A stretch of DNA of 64,000 nucleotides from Straminergon stramineum (lineage: Eukaryota; Streptophyta; Bryopsida; Hypnales; Calliergonaceae): contig OY987273.1 of NCBI GenBank assembly GCA_963920665.1, positions 9,302,501 to 9,366,500 of the forward strand, given 5' to 3'. The notes under the pieces were generated by a model that did no database searches, was not told the origin of the DNA, and saw nothing but the letters and a program-made list of their open reading frames with translations. The position numbers and the translations under genes are program-made. Shown here in pieces: positions 1-11,399 of this stretch (position 1 is its first letter; each line of letters opens with the position of its first letter).

Positions 1-1600
1 ATCCTTTCTAGATTCTCCCAAAAAGCTTTGAGCATATGCAACAACCTCAACCAAGGGAGGAGAGGATGACCATTGTATTGGATGAGATGTCTCCAGAAGA
101 AAAAGAAGACGAGAGGGAGATCACTCAGATTGAGAAATTGAAGAAGAGGAGTACCAAACTGGATTGGAAGAGGAAAAAGAGGAGGAGGACATTGAAGAGG
201 AAGACTCATCTATAGAGATCTGGAAGATCTAGACCTAGGCAGCATTGAGGACAACTTCGATGAAGGCGACTCCAAAGGCATCCATTCGAGCACTAATAAG
301 TCAAGGCAGGAGTATTAGTAGAAGGCGTGAAAGGCAAAGTAGTTAGGGTTTTAGTTAGTTAGGATTTGAATTTTGAATCTGAACCGAGCTTCCAGGTGTG
401 GGCTTGGGTTCCGTATTTTTAGGATCTGACTTTCCAGATTTCTTGGGAGGTCTGTGATTGGTCGCCTGGATTTCCAGGTGGCTTTTTGGCTCTGGATTCT
501 TGAGTTTTTAAAGGTGGCCAGGCTTGTTAACTTCTCATTCCATCCTAGTGCTTACAGTTGGTATCTTACCATCCTTTCTTTAATCTGAGCCACCATGTGG
601 ACATTCAGGAATTGATCTGTCGTATATCCCATTTTTTTGTGTTTTCTTGTGAGAGCATTCAAGTGTAAGAGATAGGAGGAAGAAAGAAGGAATCCAAATC
701 GAAGGTGACTAGATCTGATTTGGGAGGGAACGTTTGTAACGTAGTTTAGGCTTGTGAATATGGTGTTGTGCGCAGTGCCTTTAAAACACTGGAATAGAAA
801 TCCGGCGAGGAGTGGTGTGGGTGCAAGTCTGGAATACCAAGGAGGGTTCCGTGGGGAGATAAGCAATCACCAGCGGAAAAATCCCCATCCTATTCTCCGA
901 AAGGTTTGCCAAATCGTAGGATCAATCTAGTGAACGACTAACAATCCCCCATCGGTTCCGGTTGTTGTAGATCTGTTGTTGTAGTGGAGAAGACTTGTTA
1001 CAGCTTTGAATGACCTACCTTCCAAATTGGCTATCCGGGAAGTTGTGAGAGTGTTTCTTGGTCTGATCTAGTGCAACATTTGGTCTAAGTGTTTTTTGTG
1101 TAGTTTAGAGAGAGAAGAGAGTGTGAGGAATACGAGTGGTGAGTTCCTACCCCTCTACAAGATCAAAGACAAACCCTCTGAGGGTAAAATAGAGGCATTA
1201 AAAACCAGTGTGTGAGTGAGAAGAGTCAGATCCAGATTCCGGAAAGGAGTGGATCCGGATTGGATTCCGAAAAGATAGTGATCTGGAAAAGAGAGAAAAA
1301 AGCTAAAGAAAGTGCTTAAGTTGGTAATACAGATTATCTCGGCTTGCAACAATAGTTTAGAATTCCTTGGGACGATATTTCAAGTCATTTTATGATGTTT
1401 TGGTGTTGTAATGGTACTTATGCTCCACTACATGTACGACACATTCTTTCAAACATTTGGATGTTTTGGGAGACATCTTATATGAAACACAATTCTTGCT
1501 TTCCATATCCCATATGGATTATTGCACTTCCTACCATCCCACGTTTATAAAGACGAGCTCTTGTCATCCATAATGCACATCCATCTATTTTCCTTTTTTC
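1..1600. other. Non-coding stretch, no gene recognised
   Basis: I find no supportable gene here. Positions 60-330 hold short reading frames rich in Glu and Lys that shift frame and end in several stops, as in a decayed coding end. The rest is AT/GA-rich with repeated 'gatctg' and 'gattcc' words and could be the long terminal repeat or leader of a retroelement, but I cannot identify its ends. The minus-strand open frames at 552-866 and 1155-1352 lack any recognisable domain. Confidence 0.3.
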
Positions 1601-2021
1601 ACAAAACATGCCACGTGGCTGCCCTTTACCAAAAAATTTCACATATGGTCAAAGTTTTACCATAGACTATAGCAATTTTATGAACTTACCAAAAGTCAAA
1701 ATAGAGCTAGTTGTTGACATAGCAATCTATGTTTATGGGGACGTCACAAGAAAACATGACCATGTTTTTTCTAACATCACTAAAAACATGACTGTCTACA
1801 ATAATACCTACTTGTTTTCCAACTTATTTGCTTACGTTTTTATCAACATCAAACCAAATTCATATTCCTATGGACGTTTATCATTCAATATAGGGTATTT
1901 TAGAGAACATGTTATGATTTTTAAAACAACACCAAAAATACAGTTTTCTTATAGTGCAAGGGGGAAGTCATTCTTGTGTTGGGGGAATCTTGAGGCAATC
2001 AACTTTTATGTTGGCTCCTAG

Positions 2022-2983
2022 CATGCTTTCAAGCTAAAAACATCTTTCTTCATGCTCCGGTCGCTCCCCCTTCACTTTACTTGCAATTTGATTCATTCTT
2101 CTATAAGTGACCTATAAATAAGAATTATCAATCCAAATTCTTTACAAATTGTATGGTGACCTATACTAGACTCTCTAGATCTAAAATAGACTTAGCGAGC
2201 TTGTCACATGCATTTGCAAGACTTAGTTTAGCATGGACAACTACTAGGACTAGCTAACACTTAGACCCTTAATTCTCATGAAGATACTTAAGTGACCTCT
2301 CAAACTCTCGACTAAGCGCTAGAAGTAGGAAATTGGAGTACTTTAGATACTCCGTACTTCTAGGATGATCCCTCACTACATCGGTAGGGACTTCTACCAA
2401 ATACCACTCAAACACTCTTTTTATGCCTTGTTGCACATAAATATGCTAAAAACCTAATAAAAAAACAAAAAGAAATCCTAAATTTCAAATGCCAATTTGA
2501 GGGCTCACAACAGTTAGCTACATCTACAATGAATATGCCTTACAATGCAAACAGAGTTTCACCTTTTTCACCTTGTCATTTGCTTCTAGTCCTACCTAAG
2601 TATGCCTTTGTCCATCATGTGAAAGTTGAGGAGGTATATCAAGTCGTATATTTGTCTAGCAAATCCAAAGGGGAATCCCCTCAATTGAGACTTCACAAGA
2701 TAACCTGTTCTACGCACAATGTGTCGAATATGAAGGCTAGGGGGTATTCAAAAGGCAGTATCCCATCCACTAGTCCTTCGCAATCATTATTCTCATGACC
2801 CTTCTTGCATCCATATCTAGTAGAAAGAGTCAACATTATGGAATGCTTCAAGAGACTAGCTAGTATGCATTGCTCTAGAAATGAATTGTCCTTAATGGAT
2901 ATATCTGCCGTAAAACACTACCGTGTGTAGTTCTATCACCAATATTTGACGACAATGTTATCTTTGAATTGCCTTAGTACAGG
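2022..2983. other. Intergenic, no gene seen
   Basis: AT-rich sequence without a convincing reading frame. An 89-codon open frame at 2529-2798 has no recognisable motif. Confidence 0.4.
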
Positions 2984-4576
2984 TTGTTGGCGTTGGCATT
3001 GGCTACTCGGAATTTGGAAGGAATGGACAAGCTCTACAACGGACACCCCTGGTGCAAGCTAGCCACAACAAACATTCACAACAACAACAATCTGAAGTTC
3101 CGTAAGTCATACTGCGCCGGTCATCTTGCTTGTGAAAATCCAATGTGTGATTATCTAAAGAGGGCTTCTAGAAAGAATGAAATAGAGTGGACAAGATATA
3201 CTATGTTTCCTTTCATTGTTGGTGACAAACCTCCAAAAGATTCCACTCTTGTGTGCCAGGTTTGTAGGACACTACCTTTGTGCTTCAATATTTGTGAGGC
3301 CAAGATCTACTACTACTATAGTGATAACCTCAAAATGAGTAGGGCCGCCATTCATTTTGGAGTACATGTCCACTCAGTTGCAAAAAGATTGTGCAGAGAC
3401 TCCACAGAGAAAATTAGTGGGCTCATTGCGGACCAAGTTGCCAAGACGCCAAGGGCCACCAACACCGCAACAACTCTCTCTGCAAGTAAAGACTTCTTCA
3501 CTAAGTACCTATACCACAAAGGAGACGGGGAAAAGGAGATGCTGAAGGAAGAAGAACTAGACAAGGCAATGGATTGTTTCCAAATTCTAAGCAGTCCAAA
3601 CACTCAAAACGTGATATTTTTGTTTCTCACAAACAATTGAATAGGCATCATTGACAACATCATGATTATGAAGAAGCACTCCAAGTTTGAATTCATATAC
3701 AATAGCGTGTTTTGGCGACAAGGGAAGGAGAAGGTGTACATTTTCAAGATACTCACCAAAGGACCCGAGAATGGACTGGACCTAGTCCAATGTATGTAAT
3801 AGGGACAAGACTTGTAGAATGCATGGTTGATGTTTGACCACGTTAAGCATGTGGAAGAGTGGAGCACAATGGCCTACCACTTGTACGATGCATAGTACAA
3901 AAATTCATGACCATTGCCATGTCCGATATGCAATTAGAAGATACCGAGGTCTGAGTACAGTTCTGGAGGAGCTTGAATGTTGTCATGGAAAGACACGGAG
4001 TGCTGAACACGAACATCAAGGGCTTTATGGCCAACAATGCAATGGCCAATTGGAATGCAGTCCGCATCATCTATGGAAGTGGTTCAGTTAGTGAAAAAAT
4101 GGAGGATCGAGAAAGGACATGTTTGCTGCATTGGACTAGTTCTCTTCATAAACACACACCAAAACACATCAAGGAGGTGTTCCATGGACAACATATTATT
4201 TTGTATAAATAGTTTAAGGATTCCAAAAATATGGATGAAGCAGAGACAAGTTACCTTACAATTTGGGCATGGTGGTTGTCCTCAAGAGCAGCTAATGAAG
4301 AAGCACTTCATCACCTAGACCATTCGCTCGTATTTTGGCACTTTCAGTATCGACAATGGGGAGGATTCATGGATATAGTGAGTTCACTTGTCATTTGAAT
4401 GCATGGCTACATTTTGGATTTTATAATATGTGTCTTGCGATAAAATATTGTGCCGAATTAGATGTATCTATGTATGTTTCATTTCCAAATAAAGAATTTG
4501 AGAATGACAATGCCCTTGCCTAGTTCTATAGAAGTCTAAGAATTTTTCAATGAGGACTTTTAAATAGGGGTAGTTG

Positions 4577-4740
4577 CAATCTCCACATAAGCATCAATTG
4601 GATTTGATTGATGCCTAGAAGGTATCTACAACTACCCCTACATTCAAGTCATTCAATGGAAGAGGGGGGGGGGGGGGAGTACTGAACTCCACATAAGCAT
4701 CAATCGGATCCGACTGATGCCTTTGAATTGTCTACAGCTA
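4577..4740. repeat. Short direct repeat with internal near-palindrome, plus poly-G run
   Basis: Two copies of about 60 bp begin with ctccacataagcatcaat and end in ctac(a)(a/g)ctaccc. In the second copy the centre gcatcaatcggatccgactg continues into atgc as a near-palindrome around GGATCC. A pure G run (about 14) at 4665-4678 separates them. Confidence 0.55.
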
Positions 4741-5919
4741 CCCATGTTTTGAGTATTTTCAAATCCATAGTGGGTTAGGGGTTGACACGGAAGTTATTAA
4801 ATAGAGCAACACATTCGGTTCAAAGTTAGTAGAGCTAATTACCTTCTCTTTATCTTTCATGGATTCCTAGAAATTGAATTTGGAGGAGATGATGGACTTG
4901 CCATCCTGCAATTTTTCAAAAACGGTGCATAACAAGTGGCTGCAAAGGTCCAGAAAGAGAAGAAACAACTTGTTGGATGCCACTTGTGACGATAGTATCC
5001 GCGCTTGGATGCAAATGACAAACTACTGAGCATCTCTTGGAAGCCATACATCGGGATTTGGACCATCCAAGGGGGAGGGGAGTTTGAGAGTTGCAAGAAG
5101 AAGTAACGATCCCAAGAAAATTGCAAAAGTGTTAAATACATTGCTTGGAGCTAAAGGTGTGGGTATAAGAGTACTACACTTAGAAGGAGAGGAAATATTT
5201 GGGAGCATGAAGAGAAAGTTGGATGTACCCATTGGTGATGTAGAAGACTCACATAGACTAGACAAAATCATCTTCTCTCAAATTCGGATGCGAATGAGGT
5301 CTACGATGGACAATCTTCATTCTTTAGAGGACCCAAGTGAACAACTGGAGGCCAATATTTCTTGACACATTACAACAACATTTGAAAGGGATTGCAACAC
5401 GTCTAAGTGGCACATTGCCAAAATTAGGCACATATCCAATGCAAGATGTCAAGTTCAACAATTCAGTTCCAACATCAAGTGCACCTCAAGAATTGCAAGG
5501 AGAAAGAAAGGTACACTAGCTCCAACCTACTGGGTAAAAAAGAGGATTATGGGAGTAAGTGGGAGGTGGTGGTAGACTTCTAGTTTTGTTGGGATGATAT
5601 TAAATGATCTGTGAAGGGTACGAAAAGGAAGTAGGTCATTGATTGGCCTAAAGTACTAGAGGTTTGGCCCATTCTAAGTGGGACCAACCTCAATCTAGAG
5701 GATACTCTTCTATTGTAGCATGCAAGCTTCCACCTACAAGAACACCCAATATTGTCGCTACAACATCTCTTTAATATGTCAAAGGTTTTCCAGACTGTCT
5801 TGTATGACCAACCAATGCCAAAGAGCCCAAATGTATATCCAACAGTTAGGAACAATCAAACCATTAGGAGGATAGCCAATGCACCAACTACAGAACAACG
5901 AAACAAGTGGGAAAGTGTA

Positions 5920-6267
5920 GGAAATGTTAGAGGACAAATAGTTGGAATCACCTTGCTCCCCTTTCCAGGCCTTGGTGCAATAGTGGTGCTTGAGGCAGGG
6001 ACAGACTCTAACAAAAACGTCTATCGAATTATAGTGGGTATGTTCCCCACGTGCACATGCCCAGACTTCATGAATATGGTTGTTTCAGCTATAGGAAATG
6101 TTAGAGGGCAAATTGTGGGAGTGACCTTGCTCCCTTTTCTAGGCCTTGGTGCAATAATGGCGCTTGAGACAGGGACAGACCCTAACAAAAATGTCTATCA
6201 AATTATAGTGGATATGTTCCCCACGTACACATGCCCGAACTTTGTGAATATGGTTGTTTCTACTATT
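5920..6267 (+). repeat. 174-bp in-frame tandem duplication
   Basis: Two adjacent units start at 5920 and 6094, both with 'ggaaatgttagag', and run through 'ttccccacg(t)..acatgcc' and 'aatatggttgttt'. The 174-bp period equals 58 codons, so the reading frame is kept. It duplicates the first half (CxCPDF) of the SWIM motif, while only the second unit is followed by the CKHL half. Confidence 0.8.
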
Positions 6268-6734
6268 GGAGGTGGACAAGAATATGTGAATTGCAAACAC
6301 CTACACTATTGTATAGGCACTTCTACAAGATGGATATCCATGAAGACAAATTCATTCATGCACCGAGTTATAGCTTCAATGAAGTGAAGGTACTTCTAGT
6401 TTGGGCGAGAATTATTATAGTTCTAGAATAGGCATGGCTACATTTATCCGTGTACTTTAGTCATATAGTATTTATTTACCTATATTGTAATTGAAATGAT
6501 TTGTAGCTTATGGAGGGTAAATGTAAATGCATTCATGAAATATAGAAGCATTTCTCTTAAGTCAATTGTTTTGTTGTCAATTCATATAAATGACTATAAT
6601 GTACAAATGTACATGCTATTTCAGTAAGGCATCTTTGAATAATAAATTGGATTCTCTTGTTACATTTCCAAGTATTCTTTCCATTTCCTTTTCTATTGAG
6701 TTTTCCTATTCCCATTTTTTCCTTTCTCCACTTT

Positions 6735-6862
6735 TTTTCTTTCCCCATTTTGTTTTCTTTCCCCATTTTGTTTTCTTTCCCCATTTTGATTTCTTTTCCC
6801 ATTTTGTTTTCTTTCCCCATTTTGTTCTCTTTCCCCATTTTGTTCTCTTTCCCCATTTTCTT
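6735..6862. repeat. 18-bp minisatellite (ctttccccattttgtttt)n
   Basis: About seven imperfect copies of an 18-bp pyrimidine-rich unit. The open frames through it on both strands (for example repeated Lys-Met-Gly-Lys-Glu on the minus strand) are products of the repeat, not genes. Confidence 0.85.
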
Positions 6863-6969
6863 GGTTTCCCCAATTTCTAGGTTTTCCCATTCATTTTTTT
6901 GGCCATTTCTTTTTCTTTCCCCATTTTCTACAACATTTGGTAGTACTAACAATTATGAAGAAAAATGAA

Positions 6970-9273
6970 TTTTGTAATTCAAAATTATATGAAGTAAAAA
7001 ACCTTTTGATTAGGGTGAAATGTCTACCACAAATCCACCATGGCTTGTTGTTGTCATTTCACCCAAACCTTTAGGTTGTCAATTCACCCTACACATGTGC
7101 ACTTGTACAGGCGCACATGTAAAATCCCAATCATTACAAGATATTCAGAACCCTAAATCCTATGTATCTAAATTAGGTAGTCAAAACAACACAACTGAGT
7201 TGTGTCCAAATGACATTTTTGTATAATACTTGCAACGTCTAGCATATTTCCCATTGTAATCATTGAACTAAGTAGTGAAACTTTTCAATAAAGTTAGATG
7301 GTCTTTTCCCATACTAATAAGCAATTTCAGAAGAATAGAAAATAACTCATTCCAAAATCCATGATTTTAGGGGACATGGTCATAGGTCACAATATTTACT
7401 AAAAATAGGAAGTTTTCCTCTATTTTGGGGAAAATAATGAAAAAAAATTTGGAGGGCAAAAAATTGCCCCCAAATGTTTTGGAGGCTCTAGGCTCACAAG
7501 CTCCATGCTCATAACTCATAGGCTCACAACTCTAAGCTTGCACGCTAGCATCGTTGTCTTGCAATTCAATGTATAGAAATTTCTGAATCAAAGGTTTATC
7601 AGAACGGCCGCTTCTTCCAACTTTCTATCAAGTACCTTTTATTCTAATGGTCACTCATGAGTTGTTGTGTCTACCTAGAGAGATTGTAGAGGCTCAAGTC
7701 ATATCTAAATTAGCACCAACTTTTAATACCACTATGAGGTTTTTCCATTGCAAGGCGAAAAAACCCTAAGAGTTGGCCAACAAGGAGTATATAGACCCCA
7801 AACGCCTCCGAGCAATGGATTCCAATGTCGTTTATGGTTATTTTGTTTAATTAAATGCCTTTGAGTGGAAAAGGGGCAACACCCCTAAATCACCCAAATA
7901 TGTGTCCTAAAATCATCACATCCTCCTAATCCATATTTTAGGAGGTTTAGGCAACCTCTAGACCAATATCCTTACAAAAATCCCCAAATTGGACCCAAAA
8001 TGGGCCAATTGGAGTCCTAAAAACTAATTACAGCACACACATTCACCAAATATCACCAAATCCACATGCATGGACAAAATACCACTAAAAATTGACAATT
8101 ACTTCTTCCAAATGGTTTTATTTGCACCCTCACCAATAAATCCAACATACAATTTATCTACACTATACACTCCAAACAACAATCACAAGTCTACTAATAC
8201 TCTAATTCACCATGCATTGACATCCAATTGGCATCTTTACCATGATCCTATGATTCAATCCCTAGGCATGTAGAAGTTCCTTGGACACTTTAAATTGGAC
8301 AACACACCTATAAAATTATAGTCATACATGCAAATTTATCCATGGACCTTGACTTTTACTTACACCATGCAATCACTAAAGAGTCTATTTTATGCAAACT
8401 TGTATCCTAAGCATTTTAGAATTAGTTAAATCATCATAGATGGTTTTTGGTGACTAACTATTCACAATTCCATGGCCATGTTCATGGGCAATGGCCAAAA
8501 GAAAACTTTGTGGTTACCACCACAATTGCTTTAGTAAGCACTATCTACAATATTCACCTAAGAATTAGTTAACAAGGTATTAATATGGTTTCACTAATCA
8601 AAAAAGAAAAAAAAAGAGGAGAATCGAATCGCCACTATTATAGTAGTAGACTATGCTTTACAAGAATGGCTGCCAACACCTTAACCAAGCTCCAAATCTT
8701 TTGATCTTTGTCTCATTGAAAAGCTGACTTCAAACTTGACCTCTTTCCTAAACTTTAGATCTTAATTCGTTGGGGTCACTCTACTATTGGCCTTTAAACT
8801 TGACCCACTTAAGCTACCCAGAATTGCAACGCGTACCAATATCTTTAGGCTCACATGGCCACCATTGCTTCAATTTTCCTACAAATGGACCAAGAAAAAA
8901 CTTGTTGATAACCTAGCTTGGCCTTTTATTTGTTCAACAAACTTCACACTCAAATTAGTTGTGATGCCTTGAATATCCTCCCTCAAAGTTGTTGCTCTCC
9001 ATTTGAGTGGCAATAGACCTCCTATAGAAACAGCCACCAATGCTTCAATTTTCCTTCAAATGACTCAATACCAAGCTCTTTGGGAAACTAACCTTCTCTC
9101 ACATTTGCCCACCAAATTTCAAACCCAAATTCATTGTAATGACCCCAACATCCTTTTCCAAAGTAGACGCTTTCATTCTCAACCCAAAAATCCTTCCCAA
9201 TTCACATCTAAACCCTAAAATTCTCCATAATCGAAGATGACTTCCAACACTTTCTATTTTTCACCCATTTTGC
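6970..9273. other. Intergenic AT-rich sequence
   Basis: No gene recognised. Positions 8861-9000 and 9036-9170 are a diverged direct repeat (shared 'accannwgcttcaattttcc', offset about 175 bp). Small open frames such as 8070-8273 and 9003-9218 lack recognisable features. Confidence 0.4.
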
Positions 9274-9667
9274 CAGGGTTGACAGGACATCCGGATGCAG
9301 CCGCCAGTGTCTGCGTCCGCGACCCCCCCGAACATCCTATGACATTCCCAAATTCGGGTTTTCACCCTGGGGTGATTTCCCGTCCGTGACCCCGTCCGGA
9401 CCGCCGTCCACGGTTTCTGTGCCTCGTCTGCCATCCTGTCCGCCTATCCTCGACCCCGTCCCCGACCCCGTCCGCGGTTTCTGCGGCCCGTCCGCCATCC
9501 CGTCCGCCCGTCCCCAACCCCGACCGCGACCCCGTCCGCGGTTTCTGCGCCCGTCCACCCGTCCCCGACCCCGTCTGCGGTTTCTGCGCCCGTCCACCCA
9601 TCCCCGACCCCGTCCATGGATTCTGCAGCCGGCCGCCAATCCGTCGGCCCAGCCGCGACCCCGGCCG
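9274..9667. repeat. Left terminal region of hAT copy 1 with CCGTCCGC array
   Basis: CAGGGTTGA terminus, an imperfect palindrome tcaccctggggtga at 9362-9375, then dense ccgtccg/ccccgtc motifs up to the gap. Homologous to 34392-34740 in copy 2; both contain 'tcctatgacatt' and 'gccgtccacggtttctg'. Confidence 0.75.
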
Positions 9668-9867
9668 NNNNNNNNNNNNNNNNNNNNNNNNNNNNNNNNN
9701 NNNNNNNNNNNNNNNNNNNNNNNNNNNNNNNNNNNNNNNNNNNNNNNNNNNNNNNNNNNNNNNNNNNNNNNNNNNNNNNNNNNNNNNNNNNNNNNNNNNN
9801 NNNNNNNNNNNNNNNNNNNNNNNNNNNNNNNNNNNNNNNNNNNNNNNNNNNNNNNNNNNNNNNNNNN
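9668..9867. other. Assembly gap of 200 N
   Basis: Exactly 200 unknown bases, probably a placeholder. The left side ends in a GC-rich repeat and the right side starts inside ORF-B. By comparison with copy 2, about 5 kb including a kinase-like gene would fit between these flanks, so the gap may hide real sequence or mark a deletion. Confidence 0.95.
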
Positions 9868-10367
9868 ATCGAAGGAAGTCCTCCATAGCCTCGATTGGAC
9901 CACTCCGGCACGCAATCGCTTGGTCCAACCTAGTTAGTAGGAATTATGGCTTCCTCGCGAGTTAAATTCTTGACATTGCGCCCTGCAACCGTGCGCCAAT
10001 CTACTTCTTTATGGAGTACTATCTCCGCCCAAATCATAGCCATGTTTGAATAGTTCATGACGTTTGGTTTGGAGCTTGGTAAACTTGATGTAGATGTTAT
10101 CTCCTCACAGCGGCGAACAAAGTGTTCGCTCTTACATGTGGACATTTGTCCCTCCCAACGACGAACTTGCACCTCTGCACGATCATGTGGCCATATTTTG
10201 GAGAGTTGCGTCATTTTGACGTACTTCTTGCATGTTGTGCAATCCCATATTTTCTTGGGCTCCTTTTCCCATCCCTTCTTCGCAGCACAAGTTACGTTTG
10301 CCCACTCTTTCCAATCCATCTCTTGTGATTTCCCCTTCTTACTTCCTCCACCACTTACGCGCGACAT
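9868..10367 (-). pseudogene. ORF-B copy 1, partial (KYVKM-module protein)
   Basis: Reads from ATG at 10367 on the minus strand; the C-terminal part is lost in the gap. The open frame ends at a TAG (9932-9930) where copy 2 has TGG (Trp146); beyond it the frame continues with PEWSN.GYGGLPS into the gap. The visible part is a basic, Gly/Ser/Lys-rich N-terminus and then the module WDCTTCKKYVKM ... C..EHFVRR.EEI ... AEIVLHKEVDW (about residues 41-125), which is shared with ORF-A of the same element. Function unknown; conserved Cys and His could bind zinc. It is transcribed away from ORF-A, with the GC array at 10700-11395 upstream. Confidence 0.65.
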
Positions 10368-10699
10368 GATAACCTCCAAACCTCAATTAATAATGTACTG
10401 AAAGGATTACAAAGTTTAAATTCAATTTCCGCTTGCTTTGGCCCAATGTACCAAATGAAAAGTAAGAATTTGGATTAAAACAAATTCCACCTACTGTTAC
10501 TGACAACCAAATCAACCGTAAACTTGAACACCTTGAGTTTCTGACAACCCAATCAACTCAAACATGGTTCAAGTAATTAAAAACACTAAATGAAGTTCAT
10601 AAAATTAAAGACTTATAAGTTGGGGCAACCCCCTAATCCCTCAAACCAATATGTAATAAAAAAAAGTTAATACAAACACAACCGTTCACGCACCAAGCC

Positions 10700-11395
10700 G
10701 GCAGGGGTGCGCAGATTCCCGAAGGCACTGGATCACCTACTCCGGAAGGGAAATGATTGTGAAGAAATGAGCCGTCCGCACCGCCATTTATGCGGTCAGC
10801 GCTTTAGGGTATGCGGACGCTGCCGTCCGCATCGGACGGCACGAAGGCAGACGGGCAGATCGGGCGGTTCGAAATCGCGGTCCACTGGATCGCACAGTCA
10901 CCGACAAGAAGCGGACGGAGCAGCGCGGACGCGGACGGGAAATGAGGACGGACTCCCGACAGCTGGACGGAAAGTGCGGATGGCAACTGTGGACGCGCGG
11001 ACGGGGACTACGAACGCCTGGACAAGGATTGCGGACGCGTCGACGGGGAATGCGGACGGGGACTACGGACGCGTGGACGACCATTGCGGATGGGGACTGC
11101 GGACGCGCGGACGGGCGGGCGGACGGAGAGGAAGGGCAAAGGGCAGAGGTGGGCGGGACCGCGGGAGGGAGGTTGTTTTTCAATTTCGGAATCCTTACTT
11201 GGGCGAAGGGGCGGACAGCTGGTCAGGCGGACGGGTGGTTGGCCGGAAGGAGAGAAGCGTGGGAGGGGAGGGGAGAGTTGGGCGAGAGGGAGGGAGAGAG
11301 GGAGGAGTTTTTCAATTTCTGAATTGGGGGACGGGCGGACGGACGGGAGAGGTGTTTTGAACTATGTGGAGATGGGTGGACGGACGGTTTAGCAG
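10700..11395. promoter_or_regulatory. GGACGG array between ORF-B and ORF-A (ORF-B side), copy 1
   Basis: About 700 bp of GC-rich sequence made of many gcggacgg/gcggacgcg words, ending in (ggagg)n runs. It begins about 330 bp upstream of the ORF-B start and stops sharply at AT-rich sequence. Long open frames here on both strands (such as 10707-11360) are Arg/Gly-rich by-products. A regulatory role is inferred from its position only. Confidence 0.55.
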
Positions 11396-11399
11396 GAGA

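Larger units (their letters stand above)
2984..6440 (+). pseudogene. Decayed transposase-like gene with C-terminal SWIM-type zinc motif
   Basis: Plus-strand fragments in changing frames form one broken gene. The first (2984-3640, 218 residues) is a Cys/His-rich region: a CAGHLACENPMCDYL stretch, an LVCQVCRTLPLCFNIC stretch, then SRAAIHFGVHVHSVA. Fragments at 3834-4400 read as a transposase-like core, with ANWNAVRIIYGSGS and ERTCLLHWTSSLHKHT, but are split by stops and frame changes. A 211-codon frame at 5752-6387 ends with CTCPDF/YTCPNF followed by VNCKHLHYC, which fits the CxC...CxH SWIM zinc motif found at the C-terminus of MULE-like and related transposases. Positions 4400-5080 are heavily degraded or intronic. 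I cannot fix the superfamily. A 174-bp in-frame tandem duplication lies in the SWIM part. Confidence 0.5.

Noticed and set aside
552..866. 104-codon minus-strand open frame
   Set aside because: No domain or coding context; probably chance.
1608..2021. 137-codon plus-strand open frame
   Set aside because: AT-rich, no recognisable motif, no neighbours supporting a gene.
6557..6952. 131-codon minus-strand frame with repeated Lys-Met-Gly-Lys-Glu
   Set aside because: Product of the 18-bp minisatellite.
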